This document shows positions 1 to 11,484 of a stretch of DNA of 64,000 nucleotides, one piece after another. Within the stretch, counting starts at the first letter, position 1. The number at the start of each line of letters is the position of its first letter. The notes under the pieces are model-generated. The model saw only the letters and a program-made list of their open reading frames with translations. It was not told where the DNA came from and ran no database searches. The stretch is taken from the NCBI RefSeq assembly GCF_000321225.1, contig NW_004450481.1, forward strand, positions 3,148,881-3,212,880, given 5' to 3'. This DNA comes from Odobenus rosmarus divergens. Its lineage: Eukaryota; Chordata; Mammalia; Carnivora; Odobenidae. A program made the translations under genes and the position numbers.

Positions 1-128
1 AACCTTGGAAATGGTATAGAGCATGGGTCTGCAGACTACAGCAAAGGACCCATGGGCTTGTTTTTGTACAACCTGTGAGCTGAGAATAATTTTTGCATTT
101 TGAATGGGTGAAAAAAAAAAGAATTCAT

Positions 129-320
129 GGGGCGGCTGGGTGGCTCAGTTGTTAAGCATCTGCGTTCGGCTCAGGTCATGATCCCGGGGTCCTCGGATCG
201 AGCCCTGCATCAGGCTCCTTCTCAGCAAGAGGCCTGCTTCTCCGTCTCCCACTCCCCCTGCTTGTGTTCCCTCTCTCGCTGTGTCTCTCTCTGTCAAATA
301 AATAAAAATAAAATCTTAAA
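129..320 (+). mobile_element. Can-SINE (tRNA-Lys derived)
   Basis: Begins GGGGCGGCTGGGTGGCTCAG (tRNA-like head), continues through the GGTCATGATCCCGGGGTCCT block and a CT-rich stretch, and ends in AAATAAAATCTTAAAAAA. Full length. No clean target duplication. Confidence 0.93.
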
Positions 321-3300
321 AAACAGAAGAAAAATAATTCGTAAAGTGAAATTTATATGAAATTAACATTTCCCTGTCCCTGGATAAAGGTTTCCTAGAA
401 CAGAGCCACACTCCTCTGTTTACATGGGATTTATGGCTGCTTTTGAGCTACAACGGCGAGCTGAGTAGTGAGAGACTGTATGGTCCACAAAGCTGAAAAT
501 ATTCACTGCTTGGCCCTTTCCAGAAAAAGGTTGCCAACCCGGGAGGTAGAACAGAAGCATGCTGCCCAGAGCCCGTCAGGACTCTGTAGGGAGACAGAAT
601 TACCCGGGACGATCTCTAGGGGGAGCTGTCTCTCTTCTTCCAGCTGAGTGTGGATGGTGCGCGCAGATTCGACTTCCCCTGGTGATAGCCACATTGTATC
701 TAATACTAAGGCTAAAGCTGATACTAGTACTAAATCTAGGACTCCCCTTGTAACGCAGGTGCTGGGGAGTCAGGACTTGAACGCAGAGGCAGAGGCAGGT
801 ACGTCAGACTTCACCAGGGAGCGCCAACATGACAGAACCAGCTCTACCTCCCTTGGCACAAGGAGGCAGGACCCCCCGGAGGCAAGGCCAACCAGCCAGA
901 CCTCACTTGAGACTGGCAAAGGCCCGGAGGTCAGCACACAAGTGGGACAGAGAGATTGGGGTTCAACAAGCTGAGCTTCATCCCCCCCGCCCCAACCCTG
1001 CCAATCCTGGGATGGGACTCAGGGGCAAGGTGAGGAGTTCAGTGAATCCTGTGGGTGCTCCTGCCGGGTTCCCTTGACGCGCCTGTGCATCTGTCCCCCA
1101 GCTGTTGGGAGGGTGGGCTGCTAACATCTCTAGGCTGCCTCCCTCTCTGGAGAACTGGGCCCAGCTGAGTGGGGGCTGCCAGTGAGGCTGCGTAGCCCCT
1201 GCACCCAGACTTTGGCCAGTGATTGTGGGAAGTGGGAATACAAAAGACCAGGACGGTGCCTTAAGGTGGGGTACCATGGTGGTACAATTCCTGTCCCAGA
1301 GCTCCCATGGCATCAGGCCACAGCTGACCCCAGCTGAGACCGCATCTTCACTTTGCTCCTTCCCCTGCCCGGTCCTGCTTCTCTCATTCCCCTCCTCCAG
1401 AGAGCACCCCACAATAAATCCCACATGTGAGTCTCTACGCCTCAGGCTCGACTTCTAGGGAGCCCAATCCTGGACAAGATTCATCAGGATCCAATTATCG
1501 TGAGTGGTGCTGAATACATTTTGACGTACGATGGTTCCTGTCTTTCGCTGATTCGCCTGCCTCTGGCTGGATCTAGGTTCTCTCTCTGGGTCTTCTGTCT
1601 TCGGCACCTGCCCCTGCAATAGGGCATCTGTGTGTGGTTTGACTTGGCCATTTGGAGCTGTGACAGCTTTTGGGGCAGCATTCTACAGGAGTAATATCCT
1701 TCCTGCTTATTGAATCTCAGAATTCATTTTTGCACCAAAGACATCAAATAAACCCAGACAATACATGGCGGCTCTATGGTTATGACCCGAGGAGATGAAT
1801 CACATTGTTCATCCTCGAAAGTTGTGTTCCTTATCAGCCTCATCTGGAACCTCAGACACAAAGCGGACACATTGCTCCAGGAGGGGTGGGAAGTTTGGTC
1901 TGGCTTTGATGTGTGTCTAGAGATGATAAACTTGGGATGAGAAAGATAGAAGACCCCCTTCCCCCAACACACACACACTCCCTGTCTCCATCAGGCCTCT
2001 GGCCCTTGGATAGGTTTCAATATCCTGTACGGCCGATTTTTCTGCCCCACATGTTGGGAATCAGCTTTTATATACCAGGCATCCCAGGGTTAAAATAGAG
2101 CAGATGCATTTCGCCATCTGTCAATAAATATTAGCCACGATCCCTTGTGGATGCTGGCTTTGCGGCTGATTGATATTGATCATTTATCTTACGAAGGGTA
2201 TTCTCTTCTTTTTCTATGGTGTAACACTTGTATAATAAAGAAAAGTTTTAAAAACAGTTAAGTACAGTGTAATTCCAGTTTTTAATAGAAATAATTAGTC
2301 ATGGACACACGTACATGGGTAAAAATAGGCTGGAGGTATTTGTGCCAAAATGCTTGCAGGGCATATTTTTGGGGAGTCAAAAGATGAGCTCTCTTTCTGT
2401 TCTTTTTTATTTATCAACGTTTCTGATCCTTCTACCACGGCTATACATGATCTGTGTTCAAACAAGGGTGCAAAGATGATGCTCTGTAGCAAAGTGTCCT
2501 TTCTGAGACGTGTTAACCAACACAAGCACCCTCTTGGGGAGGTGGTGACAGCTAGGTGTGGGCACCTTGGGCTGTGCCTCTCAGGCTGGGTGAGACGCCT
2601 TTTGGAACTTGGTGATTCGAGACTTTCAGGGCTGAAAGGGAGAACTATTTGGGGCCAGAGGACAGTTGATGGAGCCTTCCCCTCGGGGGTCGCTCTTGTA
2701 GGGAGGGAAGCTAGCGGGACCTGCTCCCAACTTGTCCCCAGGTGCTCCAGCCAAGGGCCATCCCTGGGTTGGTCCCCAGAATGGCCTTCCTACTCTCCAT
2801 CCTTCACCTGCCTCCGGCTATGGCCCCAGGCCACCCACTCCGTTTTTATGTTATGGGGTCTTTTACTTTGTGTGTGCGTATGGGAGGGGGATGGGATGTG
2901 GTGGGGGATCTGTTGTGAAAGCTGATGCACTTAATTTTCTTTTTCTTTCCTCCTCTTACTTGTTTTTCTGCTACTTCTTACCACCCCAGTCCCAAATAAC
3001 CATTACAAATAATATTATTGTTGCCACTGCGTGTTCTCCTCCAGCAGCTGCCGAGTTTTCTAGGAACATGGGAGGTGATGTGTGTATGATACAATGTATC
3101 ATTAAAGCCTATGGTCAGAAAATCAGCATCTTTCTTCCTAGAAGAGCCACAGAATTTAACCCGAACCAGAGCACACCTATGATCATAAAATATTCTGAAA
3201 TAAGATTCCAAGGTGCTCTAATGATAAAATCCTATTCTAGATCATGACAGAGCATGCATAATGACTTTTAAGTCCAGAATGGCTAGCGTACAAGGAAGGA

Positions 3301-5339
3301 AACCCAAGAGGTGGGCTGGAATTCACGATCGGATCCTTGGGCATAGAGCCACTGCGTTCCCACTGCTGGGGAACGGCAGGAACTCAGAGAAGCTGCCTCA
3401 CAGCCATGGAATGGGGGCTCCTTAAAGTTCCGAACGGGGTTCAAACCTGCAGTCCAGGGGTCGAAACTGGGAGGGGTGGAGAGCTAAGGGGTCGGCTATC
3501 TCGCCGTCCCTCCATCCCATGCGCAGCAGACCTCAGGAAGTCTGACGCAACTGCTCAGGAGCCCAGCAAGGACGCTGGTCACAGAGCAAAAAAGCGGGTC
3601 CTCGTGGGCGCCCCAAATGGAGGTAGGTTTTTCCCCGAGTGCCAGGAAAGCTTAGTGAGAGACAATTTGTATGCAGAGTCCAAATGGGGTCTTTGGGGTC
3701 ATCAAGATACGAATTATTTTGATTTTCGTCACTGCTCCTATGCAAGCGCAGAAAATCACATGTCCTCAGCAGCACAGAAGTTCACCCCAGGACTTTAGGA
3801 GATAGTTCTGGCAATACTCAGGCAGTGGGAACACCAGGAAAATGCTAAGGGCACAGCAAGGAGAGAGCTTTAATTGTCCTGGGTGTGCAGGGGGCATGCC
3901 ACTCGTCCTTCGGAGGACCACAGGGAATCCTCACCCTCCTCGAAACACGCTTGGACCCGGTCCTGTCCAGGGCGCAACAGAAATCGCTGAATGTCAGTGC
4001 TGGCGTGGGCGATGCCAAGGCTGGGCTGATAGCTGGAAGAGAGTGACGAGAGAAAAAGGGCCTTCTCAGGAGGCAGATAAAGAAGGAGGCTGTGGACCAT
4101 ATGGAGTCTGCTGCTAGGAGAACCCCTGTCTTTGGAGCAAACCTCAGGAGCTGAGCAGGGACGGGCTTGCCAGGTGGGGAGTGGAAGACGTTACTCAGAG
4201 CTGATGCAAGGGTGTAGGCGCAGAGAAGAGTGGATTCTTGAAAATTTCTGAGAGCTAGAGACCAGTAGGAATCTTGTCCTCAGGGTAGGGCCCAGGGAAG
4301 ACAGAGAGTAACAGAACAAGAAGTCCCAGAGACCAAGACCTGGCAAGGAAGATCTGGGGGACGCTGGGGTTTGCGGATGCTGAGTATGAGCTGACTTGGT
4401 GGAGCAATTTGCCCTAAAACCGAAGACCGAGCAGGGAAGAGCCAGGAAGAGAAGGCGATGCCTGCTCAGCGCCTGCCCACAGCGGGTCAGTAGGAAGCCT
4501 GTGTTCTGTTTCACTGGTGCTCCCGGGGCCGTCCTCCCACGCTGCCGCCCAGAAGGTCAAGTCGCACCAGGAGAGATGCCCTAGGAGAGGTGCAGCAGAG
4601 CCAGGAAAGGCCTAGGCACGGTCTCTCGAGGATTGCCCTGGGGTGGAAGTTGGGGGCAACAGAAGGGCCACCAGCAAGAGACCAGGCAGGGGACGGCTCC
4701 CCGAGCATCCAGGACAAGGTGCAAGGGGTGTACCACAGCAGCCGGCCCACAGCAACCCGGGTGGGTCTGGGGCTCTGGTCTCTGCCCTTCCCATCCTCTC
4801 CTTGGTGACGTTCCCAGGGAAAGGCTTGGCCATGCACTTGATGTCAGTGCTTGCTCTTGACATTCCCAGTCCCTATAACTTGAAACCTCTCCTAGCTGGG
4901 AAATGGATGATTTCTCCCCAGTGAAAGGAAAGAAATGGCACAGTGAAGCCCAGCCCCCTTCTTGCCCTGAATGTCAGTGAATTAGCCATTTCTGTGCAGT
5001 GGGGGAGGGGCTCGGCCAGGAGAGAGGGGGTGCCTGCTCTGACCTCTCCATTCCTTTCTCCCCGTTTGCATTCTAACTGTTCTCCCGCCTTGCTCCTTAG
5101 ATGACTCCTACATCACGGGATCCAGAATGCATCTCTGTCCAAATCTTCCAGATTGAATTCTTTGGGGACCCACTTTGCCCAAACATTGGAACAGCCACCA
5201 GGCTGATAAATCTCCTTCACTTATAAAATCCCTAGGAGCCGTCCAGGTGCCAGTGTGGGCAGGTGATATGGGGATCGCTGGAGGAGAGTCTCAGGATGGC
5301 ACTCCTGGGGTGAACCCTTTGTCTACTCAGCAAGTCCTG
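321..5339. other. Mostly unique intergenic sequence
   Basis: No gene or young repeat was recognised. Chance open frames of up to 191 codons occur (for example 2350-2925 and 2732-3247) but show no domain, codon signature or start context. A short ACAC run lies at 1968-1979. The only repeat-like part is a degraded LTR-like stretch near 1.0-1.48 kb, listed separately. Confidence 0.5.
1000..1490 (+). mobile_element. Degraded LTR-like element (unclassified)
   Basis: The 3' part has the layout of many mammalian LTR ends: a pyrimidine-rich stretch, AATAAA at 1412-1417, then a short sequence related to 'cctcaggctcgacttctaggg' ending near 1.47 kb. The 5' boundary is uncertain and the family was not identified. 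Confidence 0.3.
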
Positions 5340-5399
5340 GAATTCTTCTAGGTGGCCTGTGGGTCACAGTGGTATTGGGTGTCAATGCTGTTCCTGCTG

Positions 5400-5765
5400 C
5401 CAGGTTCTCCTCTCCTCTGGGGACTGGAAACACGACCTCCTTGGCTCCTCTGTCTTTGGGTGGGGCCATATGACTTGTTCCAGTCAAGGAGCGGACAGGA
5501 TGTGACTTCTCGGCTGGCGCCTTGAATCACCTGTGTGAGATCCTCCCGAGTCTCCTTCCTCCTAACTAGGTGATGTGGCCACATTGTCAGGTCAAAGTCA
5601 CGCTCAACCTGGATCCCTGAGTGATTCCAGAGGGCAGAACTGCTGCCAACTTTGGCCACGTGGCATAAGCAAGGAATACGTTTTTCTCGTGTTAAGTTGA
5701 CAAGATGTCGGATGGTAGAGTACTGCAGTATCACCCAGCGTATCCTGACTGATGCCATCATTTGA
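5400..5765 (+). mobile_element. Ancient LTR-like interspersed repeat, sense
   Basis: Contains phrases common to a widespread old mammalian repeat: a 'tggggccatatgacttgttc' block, 'ctggatccctgagtgattcc', and the terminal 'gcgtatcctgactgatgcc'. The family name could not be fixed by eye. Confidence 0.4.
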
Positions 5766-5818
5766 GAGGGAAGAAGAACAGACTTTCTTTTGACATCGGT
5801 ATCAACGAGGCGTGATGA

Positions 5819-5986
5819 TTTTTTTTTAAAGATTTTATTTTTTGTCCGAGAGAGAGCATGCACACAAGCAAGCAGGGGGAGCAGCAGAGGGAGAGGGAGA
5901 AGCAGGCTCCCCGCTGAGCAAGGAGCCCAATGTGGGGCTCAATCCCAGGACCCCGGGGTCATGACCTGAGCTGACCCAGGCGTCCC
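5819..5986 (-). mobile_element. Can-SINE, head-deleted copy
   Basis: Reads poly-T, AAAGATTTTATTTT, the GAGAGAGAG/GGGAGAAGCAGGCT body and TCATGACCTGAGCTGACCCAGGCGTCCC. About 25 bases of the tRNA-like head (the gaaggcagacgcttaacgac part) are missing between 'gagctg' and 'acccaggcg'. Confidence 0.9.
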
Positions 5987-5989
5987 TGA

Positions 5990-7160
5990 GGTTCATGATT
6001 AAACAAGCATTGACATTAGGGGATACTGCCCTTATCACTGCTGATTGTGGATATTACAGAACTACCCAAGTGGAAGAGAAAAAGTAGAAATGTGGGATCT
6101 GGGTAAAGGCATACAAATGACAATCACTATGAGATCTTCTCCTCTGATGTTCCTTGTTCCTAATGACGAGGAGGCCGGAACAATTCTGCATCTCATTCGG
6201 TAAATTGCCCATCACTGGTTTGGGTTCCCGAAGACTCTCGGGCTATGAGCTAGAGATCAGTGAGCAGGAGGTTTGTTAGGGAGTGCTCCTGGATTAACAG
6301 CCCTCAGGAGGGAAGGGGTGGGAGGAGGCAGGAGTGGGCAGAGGGAGAAGCCAAGCCTCCCTGGAGTCTCAATGGAAGACTCAGCCAAGGCTGGGAGGAG
6401 TTCTGAAGGTGGGAAGACCCTTCAGAGCTCTCCCTAAAGGGCCAGGTGTTTATGTTGATTGGTCACTGGACACGGTGCCCCAGGAAGGGGGTGTGGCTTT
6501 GGACCTGGTGGCTCTCTTCAGCTGCCGCAGGCCCTAGGGGAGATCAGGGTGTTTGGATCCAGCCCAGGGGCGGCTCACATGATAAACGTAGAGAACTCAG
6601 TAGCGCAGCCTACAGCAGTGGCCGAATTTTGGAGGGTGGGTATGCATCCTCCTCAAGGGTAAAACTCTCGCTCAGGAGAAGCAAAAGTAACTGGGAGTGA
6701 TGATTTATCCTGGGGACTTAGCTGTGTCACTAGCAGCTCAAAGCTGCCCGCAGGAGGCTTGAAGAATGGGCTGGAATCTGGGGTTTGGTACGCAGGCACA
6801 CATACTGACTGGCCTTTAGTAAAATGCATACTTGGACGTGTTTCACTACTGAGATGATGCAAGCCAAAATCGCCAGAGGGCACAGACCCCGCTGCTGCAC
6901 CTGCTGGGCCCGACTGACTCTGCCCGGTGGGCAATTCCACCTAAACAGGGACCAAAAGGACCCTGGCTCCATCCTTACTTTGTAGCCTCCTGCTTGGGGT
7001 TCTGGCTCTCAGAGAGCAGCCAAAGTCAGCATAAAAAGGAATCAACCAGTCCATTGGTTTTATATATGCAGAATAGGTATGTGTGTGTACACATACATGA
7101 GGACTCCTTGAGCAGTTCTGAAAATGTCCCTTTAGGAAGGTCTATTGTTGCAGTAATTGA
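5990..7160. other. Unique intergenic sequence
   Basis: No gene, RNA or repeat family was recognised. There is a short ATATA/TGTG stretch near 7.06-7.1 kb. Confidence 0.4.
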
Positions 7161-7167
7161 TATTGTT

Positions 7168-7178
7168 TTTTAAAGAGT

Positions 7179-7209
<31 letters not shown>

Positions 7210-7380
7210 TTTGACAGAGAGAGACACAGCGAGAGAGGGAACACAAGCAGGGGGAGTGGGAGAGGGAGAAGCAGGCTTCCCGCTGAGCAGAGAGCCTGAC
7301 GTGGGGCTCGATCCCAGGACCCCGGGATCATGACCTGAGCCGAAGGCAGATGCTTAACGACTGAGCCACCCAGGGGCCCC
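7168..7380 (-). mobile_element. Can-SINE (first of a head-to-tail pair)
   Basis: Poly-T/(TTTA)n tail at 7178-7212, then TTTGACAGAGAGAGACACAGCGAGAGAGGG and the full body to GAGCCACCCAGGGGCCCC. Only 9 bases separate it from the next copy in the same orientation. Confidence 0.95.
7178..7212. repeat. (TTTA)n microsatellite in SINE tail
   Basis: About eight TTTA units derived from the Can-SINE AAATAAAT tail. Confidence 0.9.
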
Positions 7381-7389
7381 TGTAGTAAG

Positions 7390-7579
7390 TTTTTTTTTTT
7401 TTTTTAAGATTTTATTTATTTGACAGAGAGAGACACAGCAAGAGAGGGAACACAGCAGGGGGAGTGGGAGAGGGAGAAGCAGGCTTCCCGCGGAGCAGAG
7501 AGCCCAATGCGGGGCTTGACTGGGATCATGACCTGAGCCGAAGGCAGATGCTTAATGACTGAGCCACCCAGGTGCCCCA
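7390..7579 (-). mobile_element. Can-SINE (second of a head-to-tail pair)
   Basis: Poly-T tail, AAGATTTTATTTATTTGACAG, body and GAGCCACCCAGGTGCCCC. An internal deletion removes the 'gatcccaggacccc' part of the B-box region (GGGGCTTGACTGGGATCATGA). Confidence 0.94.
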
Positions 7580-7884
7580 CAGCAATAGATTTTGATATTC
7601 CAAGCCCACCCTAAGAAAGTATTCATTAGGGCCCATCGTAGGTACGTATGCATGTATGCATATATAGTATGTGCAAATATTATACACACACAAATATATA
7701 TATTTTTTCTATTAAGTGCCTGAGTGTCTCATTTAAAATTAATGCTCTCTGGTTTCTTTGGGCATATGGCTGCACGGAATCTGACAGTGATGGGGTGGGG
7801 GAGGTTGGGGGGTGGCCACAGGAGCAGACCTTGAGTGGCTAGCTCCTAATTCTGGGAAAGGAAGTTTTTGGTGATGAAAAAATA

Positions 7885-7975
7885 CCAATTAGGAAGGCAG
7901 AAGACCAAGGCTTGTAGTTGTGTGATTGTAGACAAAATGCTAAAACCTCTTTGGCCCTCAGTTTCTATCTTGGGA
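7885..7975 (+). repeat. MIR-like fragment
   Basis: Diverged MIR core: 'gttgtgtgattgtagacaaa' followed by 'cctctttggccctcagtttc', the usual 'last exon-like' MIR signature. Confidence 0.45.
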
Positions 7976-7991
7976 AAAAGCAGGGAGAATG

Positions 7992-7992
7992 A

Positions 7993-8023
<31 letters not shown>

Positions 8024-8041
8024 CGTGAGTGTATGTGTGTT
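7992..8041. repeat. (TG)n/(CG) microsatellite
   Basis: Alternating GT run passing through GCGCGCGTGCG to GTATGTGTGT. Potentially Z-DNA forming. Confidence 0.95.
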
Positions 8042-8484
8042 GTACCAGGAATACTTAATGTGCCTTCCAGAATTGCAAATACTGTGATCATATGAAAATT
8101 GACCAAGGTTAGCAGCTATTGGTTTTCTCCTGCTAGATACCGCAGGGCTGGAAAAGAATGCAGCTCACCAACCACCTTGATTTGGAGCATAAGAAGATAT
8201 AGCGTGACTTGCAAGGCTAGCAGGTTTGCATTACATTGAACTTCAATGTCTGGACCGGGAGGAGGGGAGGGCCATCACCCTCCCCTCCTCCTCTCTCATG
8301 GCTGGCCTCTGCTAGAGATAGCCCTGGATTCCAAAGAGCCAGATGGGCAGCTGAAGGTGCAGGGCAATGACCCAACCTCTCCTTCAGCTTCCTGTGGAAC
8401 AGGGGTCTCAGATCTTTGATATCATAGAGACATGCCAAGATAAAAGGAGGCTACGTGTTTTGGAGGTTCCCTTCTGCTGGCGCA

Positions 8485-8676
8485 CAGCAGTTCTCAAACT
8501 TGAAACGCATCAGGATCTCTTGGAGCGCTGGCTAAAACATAGATTGCTGGGCCCTGCCCAGAGTTTCTGGTTCACTTGGTCCTGGATGAGGCCTCAGTTT
8601 TGCGTCTCTAACCAGTTCCCTGCTGCTGCTGCTGCTGTTGCTGGTCCAGGGACCCCACTCTGAGAACTACAGTTCT
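8485..8676 (+). mobile_element. MER5A-type hAT MITE
   Basis: Starts CAGCAGTTCTCAAACTTG, contains 'aaaacatagattgctgggcc', 'agagtttctggttcacttgg', and ends in 'ctctgagaactacagtt', matching the MER5A order including imperfect terminal inverted repeats. An internal (CTG) run at 8621-8643 is a local expansion. Confidence 0.8.
8621..8643. repeat. Short (CTG)n run
   Basis: Seven CTG-like units with one TTG interruption inside the MER5A copy. Confidence 0.85.
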
Positions 8677-8689
8677 AGGACAATGTCAA

Positions 8690-9409
8690 GTATTCACTCA
8701 AAAATGGGGAGGAAATAGAGCAAGGGAAAGTAGCTTTTAATATCTTTTTAAGAGGCTTTTAAAATGGTTTTTATATTGAGTCAATTTAAGGACTTTTCAT
8801 TTATTCTTCTCCTGAAAACTGGGAAAAATCTGAAACTACTGCCCAGCAGATATCATACCATGGAAACCAGGAGTGAGGAAAGCCTTGTGATCGTGAACTA
8901 TTTAGCCACTAGCAATTGACCTTAAAAAAAAAAAAATCTATTAATGCCAAAATAATAACGCAGGTTTTAAAACTAGCTTTTGAAATGTGCTCATAGGCTG
9001 ACACTTACACACATGAAAAGGAAATCGACATGTTTTTTAAAATGAGTCATTTCCATGAAAGATACCTGGCTTGGGAATTACTGATTTTACTGTTTTGGCA
9101 TTTTACTGGGTGTTTCACAGACTGTGAGGCACGGGACAAAAAGACAAATGACATAAAACCCTGTATGCCACCGTGACAAATGTCAGTGAGGCTAAGGGGG
9201 GTTGGCAGGGTGGGGCTGGGTGGTTGCTGGAAGGCAGCCTGGTGAGCCCTAAAACAGTTACCATCAGGGTAAGTAATATAGTTTCCATCTCCTGCCTGTC
9301 CTAGACAGGCAAGGGGAGACAGATTGCACTAGCCCCTCTGTAACTTTGGAGCATCCCTCCCTCACATTTCAGGGCAACATCTTGTAATTCTTGGATTCCT
9401 TTTCCTAGA
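8690..9409. other. AT-rich intergenic sequence downstream of TMEM158
   Basis: No recognisable repeat or gene. Holds the first canonical minus-strand polyadenylation hexamer after TMEM158 (8800-8805). Confidence 0.4.
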
Positions 9410-10078
9410 TCAAATAAAGAAAAAAGCTACATACGCATCTCTGGAGGAAAATGTCTGTATTAAAAGCCAAAAAAACCACATTAGTACAAGAAACGCCCAC
9501 CAGGCCACGTCACTGGATAGATCGATTTGGAAAAGGTTCATAAAGTTCATTTTTAGCGGTAACAATATGTGGGTGTGAAATCCTTCCCATGCCCCCTCCC
9601 CTTTTAAATAAATTAAAAAACAACTAACTTCAAATACTATGTTTGGATACAAAGAGCTTCTCTTACTACAGCAATAGCAATTCGATTTTTTTTTTTACTA
9701 AAACTTTCATTTAAAACAGTTATTAAGTATATAAAACAAATACACAGGATTTGGTCATTTTCTGCCATGAATGTAGGGCACGTGGGTGCGGGGAGGAAGG
9801 AGGGCAGGGGGATACAATAGAGGGGAAAGGGCCCCGTTTCCCTCCTCTCTTCCTAGCTGCGGATCCCACCCTGCGGGCGCAAGGACTACCACCTGCCTTC
9901 CGGAACGACGCGCGGCACGCAGGTCGCTGGGCAAAGCCGCTGGGGCCCCTCCGGCGGCCCCCTCCCCGGAGGAAGAACTAACGGTCACCACAGCACGAAG
10001 CACACCGGCCGAGTCTCCCGGCGGGAAAGGCACCCGAGAGCGCGGCCACAGGGCGGACGCGGGGAAGAGCGGGCCGGG
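9410..10078 (-). other. Probable TMEM158 3' UTR region
   Basis: The sequence 3' of the TMEM158 stop (toward lower coordinates) is GC-rich to about 9.78 kb, then turns AT-rich without any recognisable repeat down to about 9.41 kb, as expected for a 3' UTR. No canonical AATAAA occurs on the minus strand between 10078 and 8806. A variant AGTAAA lies at 9694-9699 and the first canonical signal is at 8800-8805, 1.27 kb past the stop. The 3' end is therefore undetermined. Confidence 0.45.
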
Positions 10079-10109
10079 TCACTTGGCCGCCGCCCCCGAG
10101 GTGACGGCC

Positions 10110-10147
<38 letters not shown>

Positions 10148-10966
10148 CGCGGCGGTGGTCCCCGCGGGCACGGCGGCGGGGGCGGCGGCGGCGGCGGCAG
10201 CGCTGGCGGTGGTCCGGCGCTGCTCCATGCCGTTGGGCAGGAAGCCGGCGATGATGGGTACCGGCCAGATGAGGGCGGCCACGCTCCACACGACGATGAC
10301 CAGGGTCATGAAGCAGGCGACCAGCGTGGACTCGATGGGCTTGCGGTTCAGCCGCCAGCCCGGCTCGCCCTGCAGCTCCTCCAGGCTGAAGTCCAGGCAG
10401 CAGAAGTGCAGCGGCTCGCCCTGCAGCCACAGTGGCCCGGGGGGCTCGGCTGCGGGGTAGGCGGGCAGCGCGGTGGGCGCCCCGGAGGCGGCGGCGGCGG
10501 GCCGGAGGCGGCCGGGGCGGCGGCCGCGCACCCAGCCGCAGCCCACGCAGAGGCGCAGGTCCTGCTGCGCGCCGCCGGCCGCCAGCCCCAGGTGCTCGAT
10601 GAGCAGCGGCGGCCCGACGCGGTGGAAGGCGGCGGCGAAGAAGGCGCGGCCGTGCGCGTTGGTGGAGAAGAGCAGCAGGTCGCACTGGAAGCCCCGCGGG
10701 CGGCCCCAGCGCACGAGCAGCGAGCTCAGCATCTGCCGCTGCACGCTGATGTTGCACGCCGCCGCCGCCTCCTCCGGGTCCGGGCGCTCGGGGGTCCCGG
10801 GAGCCGCCGAGGCCAGCAGCCGCGGAGCGGCGGGCTCGCCCTCGGACGACGCGTTGACGGAGGCGTTGAGGGGCGCCCCGCCGAGGCCCGGCGCATCCGC
10901 GGCCCCGCCGCGGGCAGGCGGCAGCGGGCAGGCGGCGGCCAGCAGCGCGGCGAGCGGGAGCAGCAT
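10079..10966 (-). CDS. TMEM158: TMEM158 (Ras-induced senescence protein 1), intact single exon, 295 aa
   Basis: The reading frame matches my knowledge of human TMEM158 (300 aa, single exon) almost throughout, including the blocks CNISVQRQMLSSLLVRWGRP (71-90), LLLFSTNAHGRAFFAAAFHR (97-116) and LNRKPIESTLVACFMTLVIV (206-225). Visible parts: hydrophobic signal peptide at about 1-20; N-glycosylation sequons at N34, N38 and N72; a Cys-containing ectodomain (C71, C95, C140, C143, C189, C190); a hydrophobic membrane segment at about 213-243; a charged MEQRR; and an Ala-rich C-terminus with 16 Ala at 272-287. Start ATG is at 10964-10966 (G at -3, followed by the signal peptide); the stop TGA is at 10079-10081. 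The frame is open upstream into the assembly gap but has no other ATG before it. Known for the family: a membrane glycoprotein up-regulated by oncogenic Ras during senescence and described as a brain-injury-peptide binding protein (p40BBP). Molecular function is otherwise unclear. Confidence 0.96.
10086..10207 (-). repeat. GCC/GCG trinucleotide repeats encoding TMEM158 polyalanine
   Basis: On the plus strand this is nearly uninterrupted GGC/GCG; on the coding strand it gives the 16-Ala run (residues 272-287) plus a 7-Ala run (256-262). Such tracts change length easily and are hard to assemble. Confidence 0.8.
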
Positions 10967-11096
10967 GGCCTGCGGCGAGCGCCTACGCGCGCGGGGCGGG
11001 TGGCGGCTGCATGGCGCACGGGCGACGGGCAGGCGAGCGGACGGCGGGACCACGGGAGCTGGCGGCCGGGCGGAGTGGGGGCGCGCCCGGCACCTG

Positions 11097-11484
11097 NNNN
11101 NNNNNNNNNNNNNNNNNNNNNNNNNNNNNNNNNNNNNNNNNNNNNNNNNNNNNNNNNNNNNNNNNNNNNNNNNNNNNNNNNNNNNNNNNNNNNNNNNNNN
11201 NNNNNNNNNNNNNNNNNNNNNNNNNNNNNNNNNNNNNNNNNNNNNNNNNNNNNNNNNNNNNNNNNNNNNNNNNNNNNNNNNNNNNNNNNNNNNNNNNNNN
11301 NNNNNNNNNNNNNNNNNNNNNNNNNNNNNNNNNNNNNNNNNNNNNNNNNNNNNNNNNNNNNNNNNNNNNNNNNNNNNNNNNNNNNNNNNNNNNNNNNNNN
11401 NNNNNNNNNNNNNNNNNNNNNNNNNNNNNNNNNNNNNNNNNNNNNNNNNNNNNNNNNNNNNNNNNNNNNNNNNNNNNNNNNNNN
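11097..11484. other. Assembly gap (388 N)
   Basis: A run of N beginning 131 bases upstream of the TMEM158 start codon and flanked on both sides by extremely GC-rich sequence. It is likely a GC-driven sequencing drop-out, and it removes the proximal 5' UTR and probably the transcription start region. Confidence 1.

Noticed and set aside
129..200. tRNA gene from the cloverleaf-like SINE heads
   Set aside because: The heads are followed by the CT-rich body and A-rich tail and are flanked by target duplications; they are SINEs, not tRNA genes.
2350..3247. Two overlapping plus-strand frames of 191 and 171 codons
   Set aside because: No domain, low-complexity composition, no splice or Kozak support; frames of this length occur by chance in 64 kb.
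5348..5863. 171-codon minus frame
   Set aside because: It lies across an old LTR-like repeat and the start of a Can-SINE.
7178..7212. Regular TTTA spacing considered as a CRISPR-like array
   Set aside because: It is a simple SINE-tail microsatellite in a vertebrate genome; no spacers.
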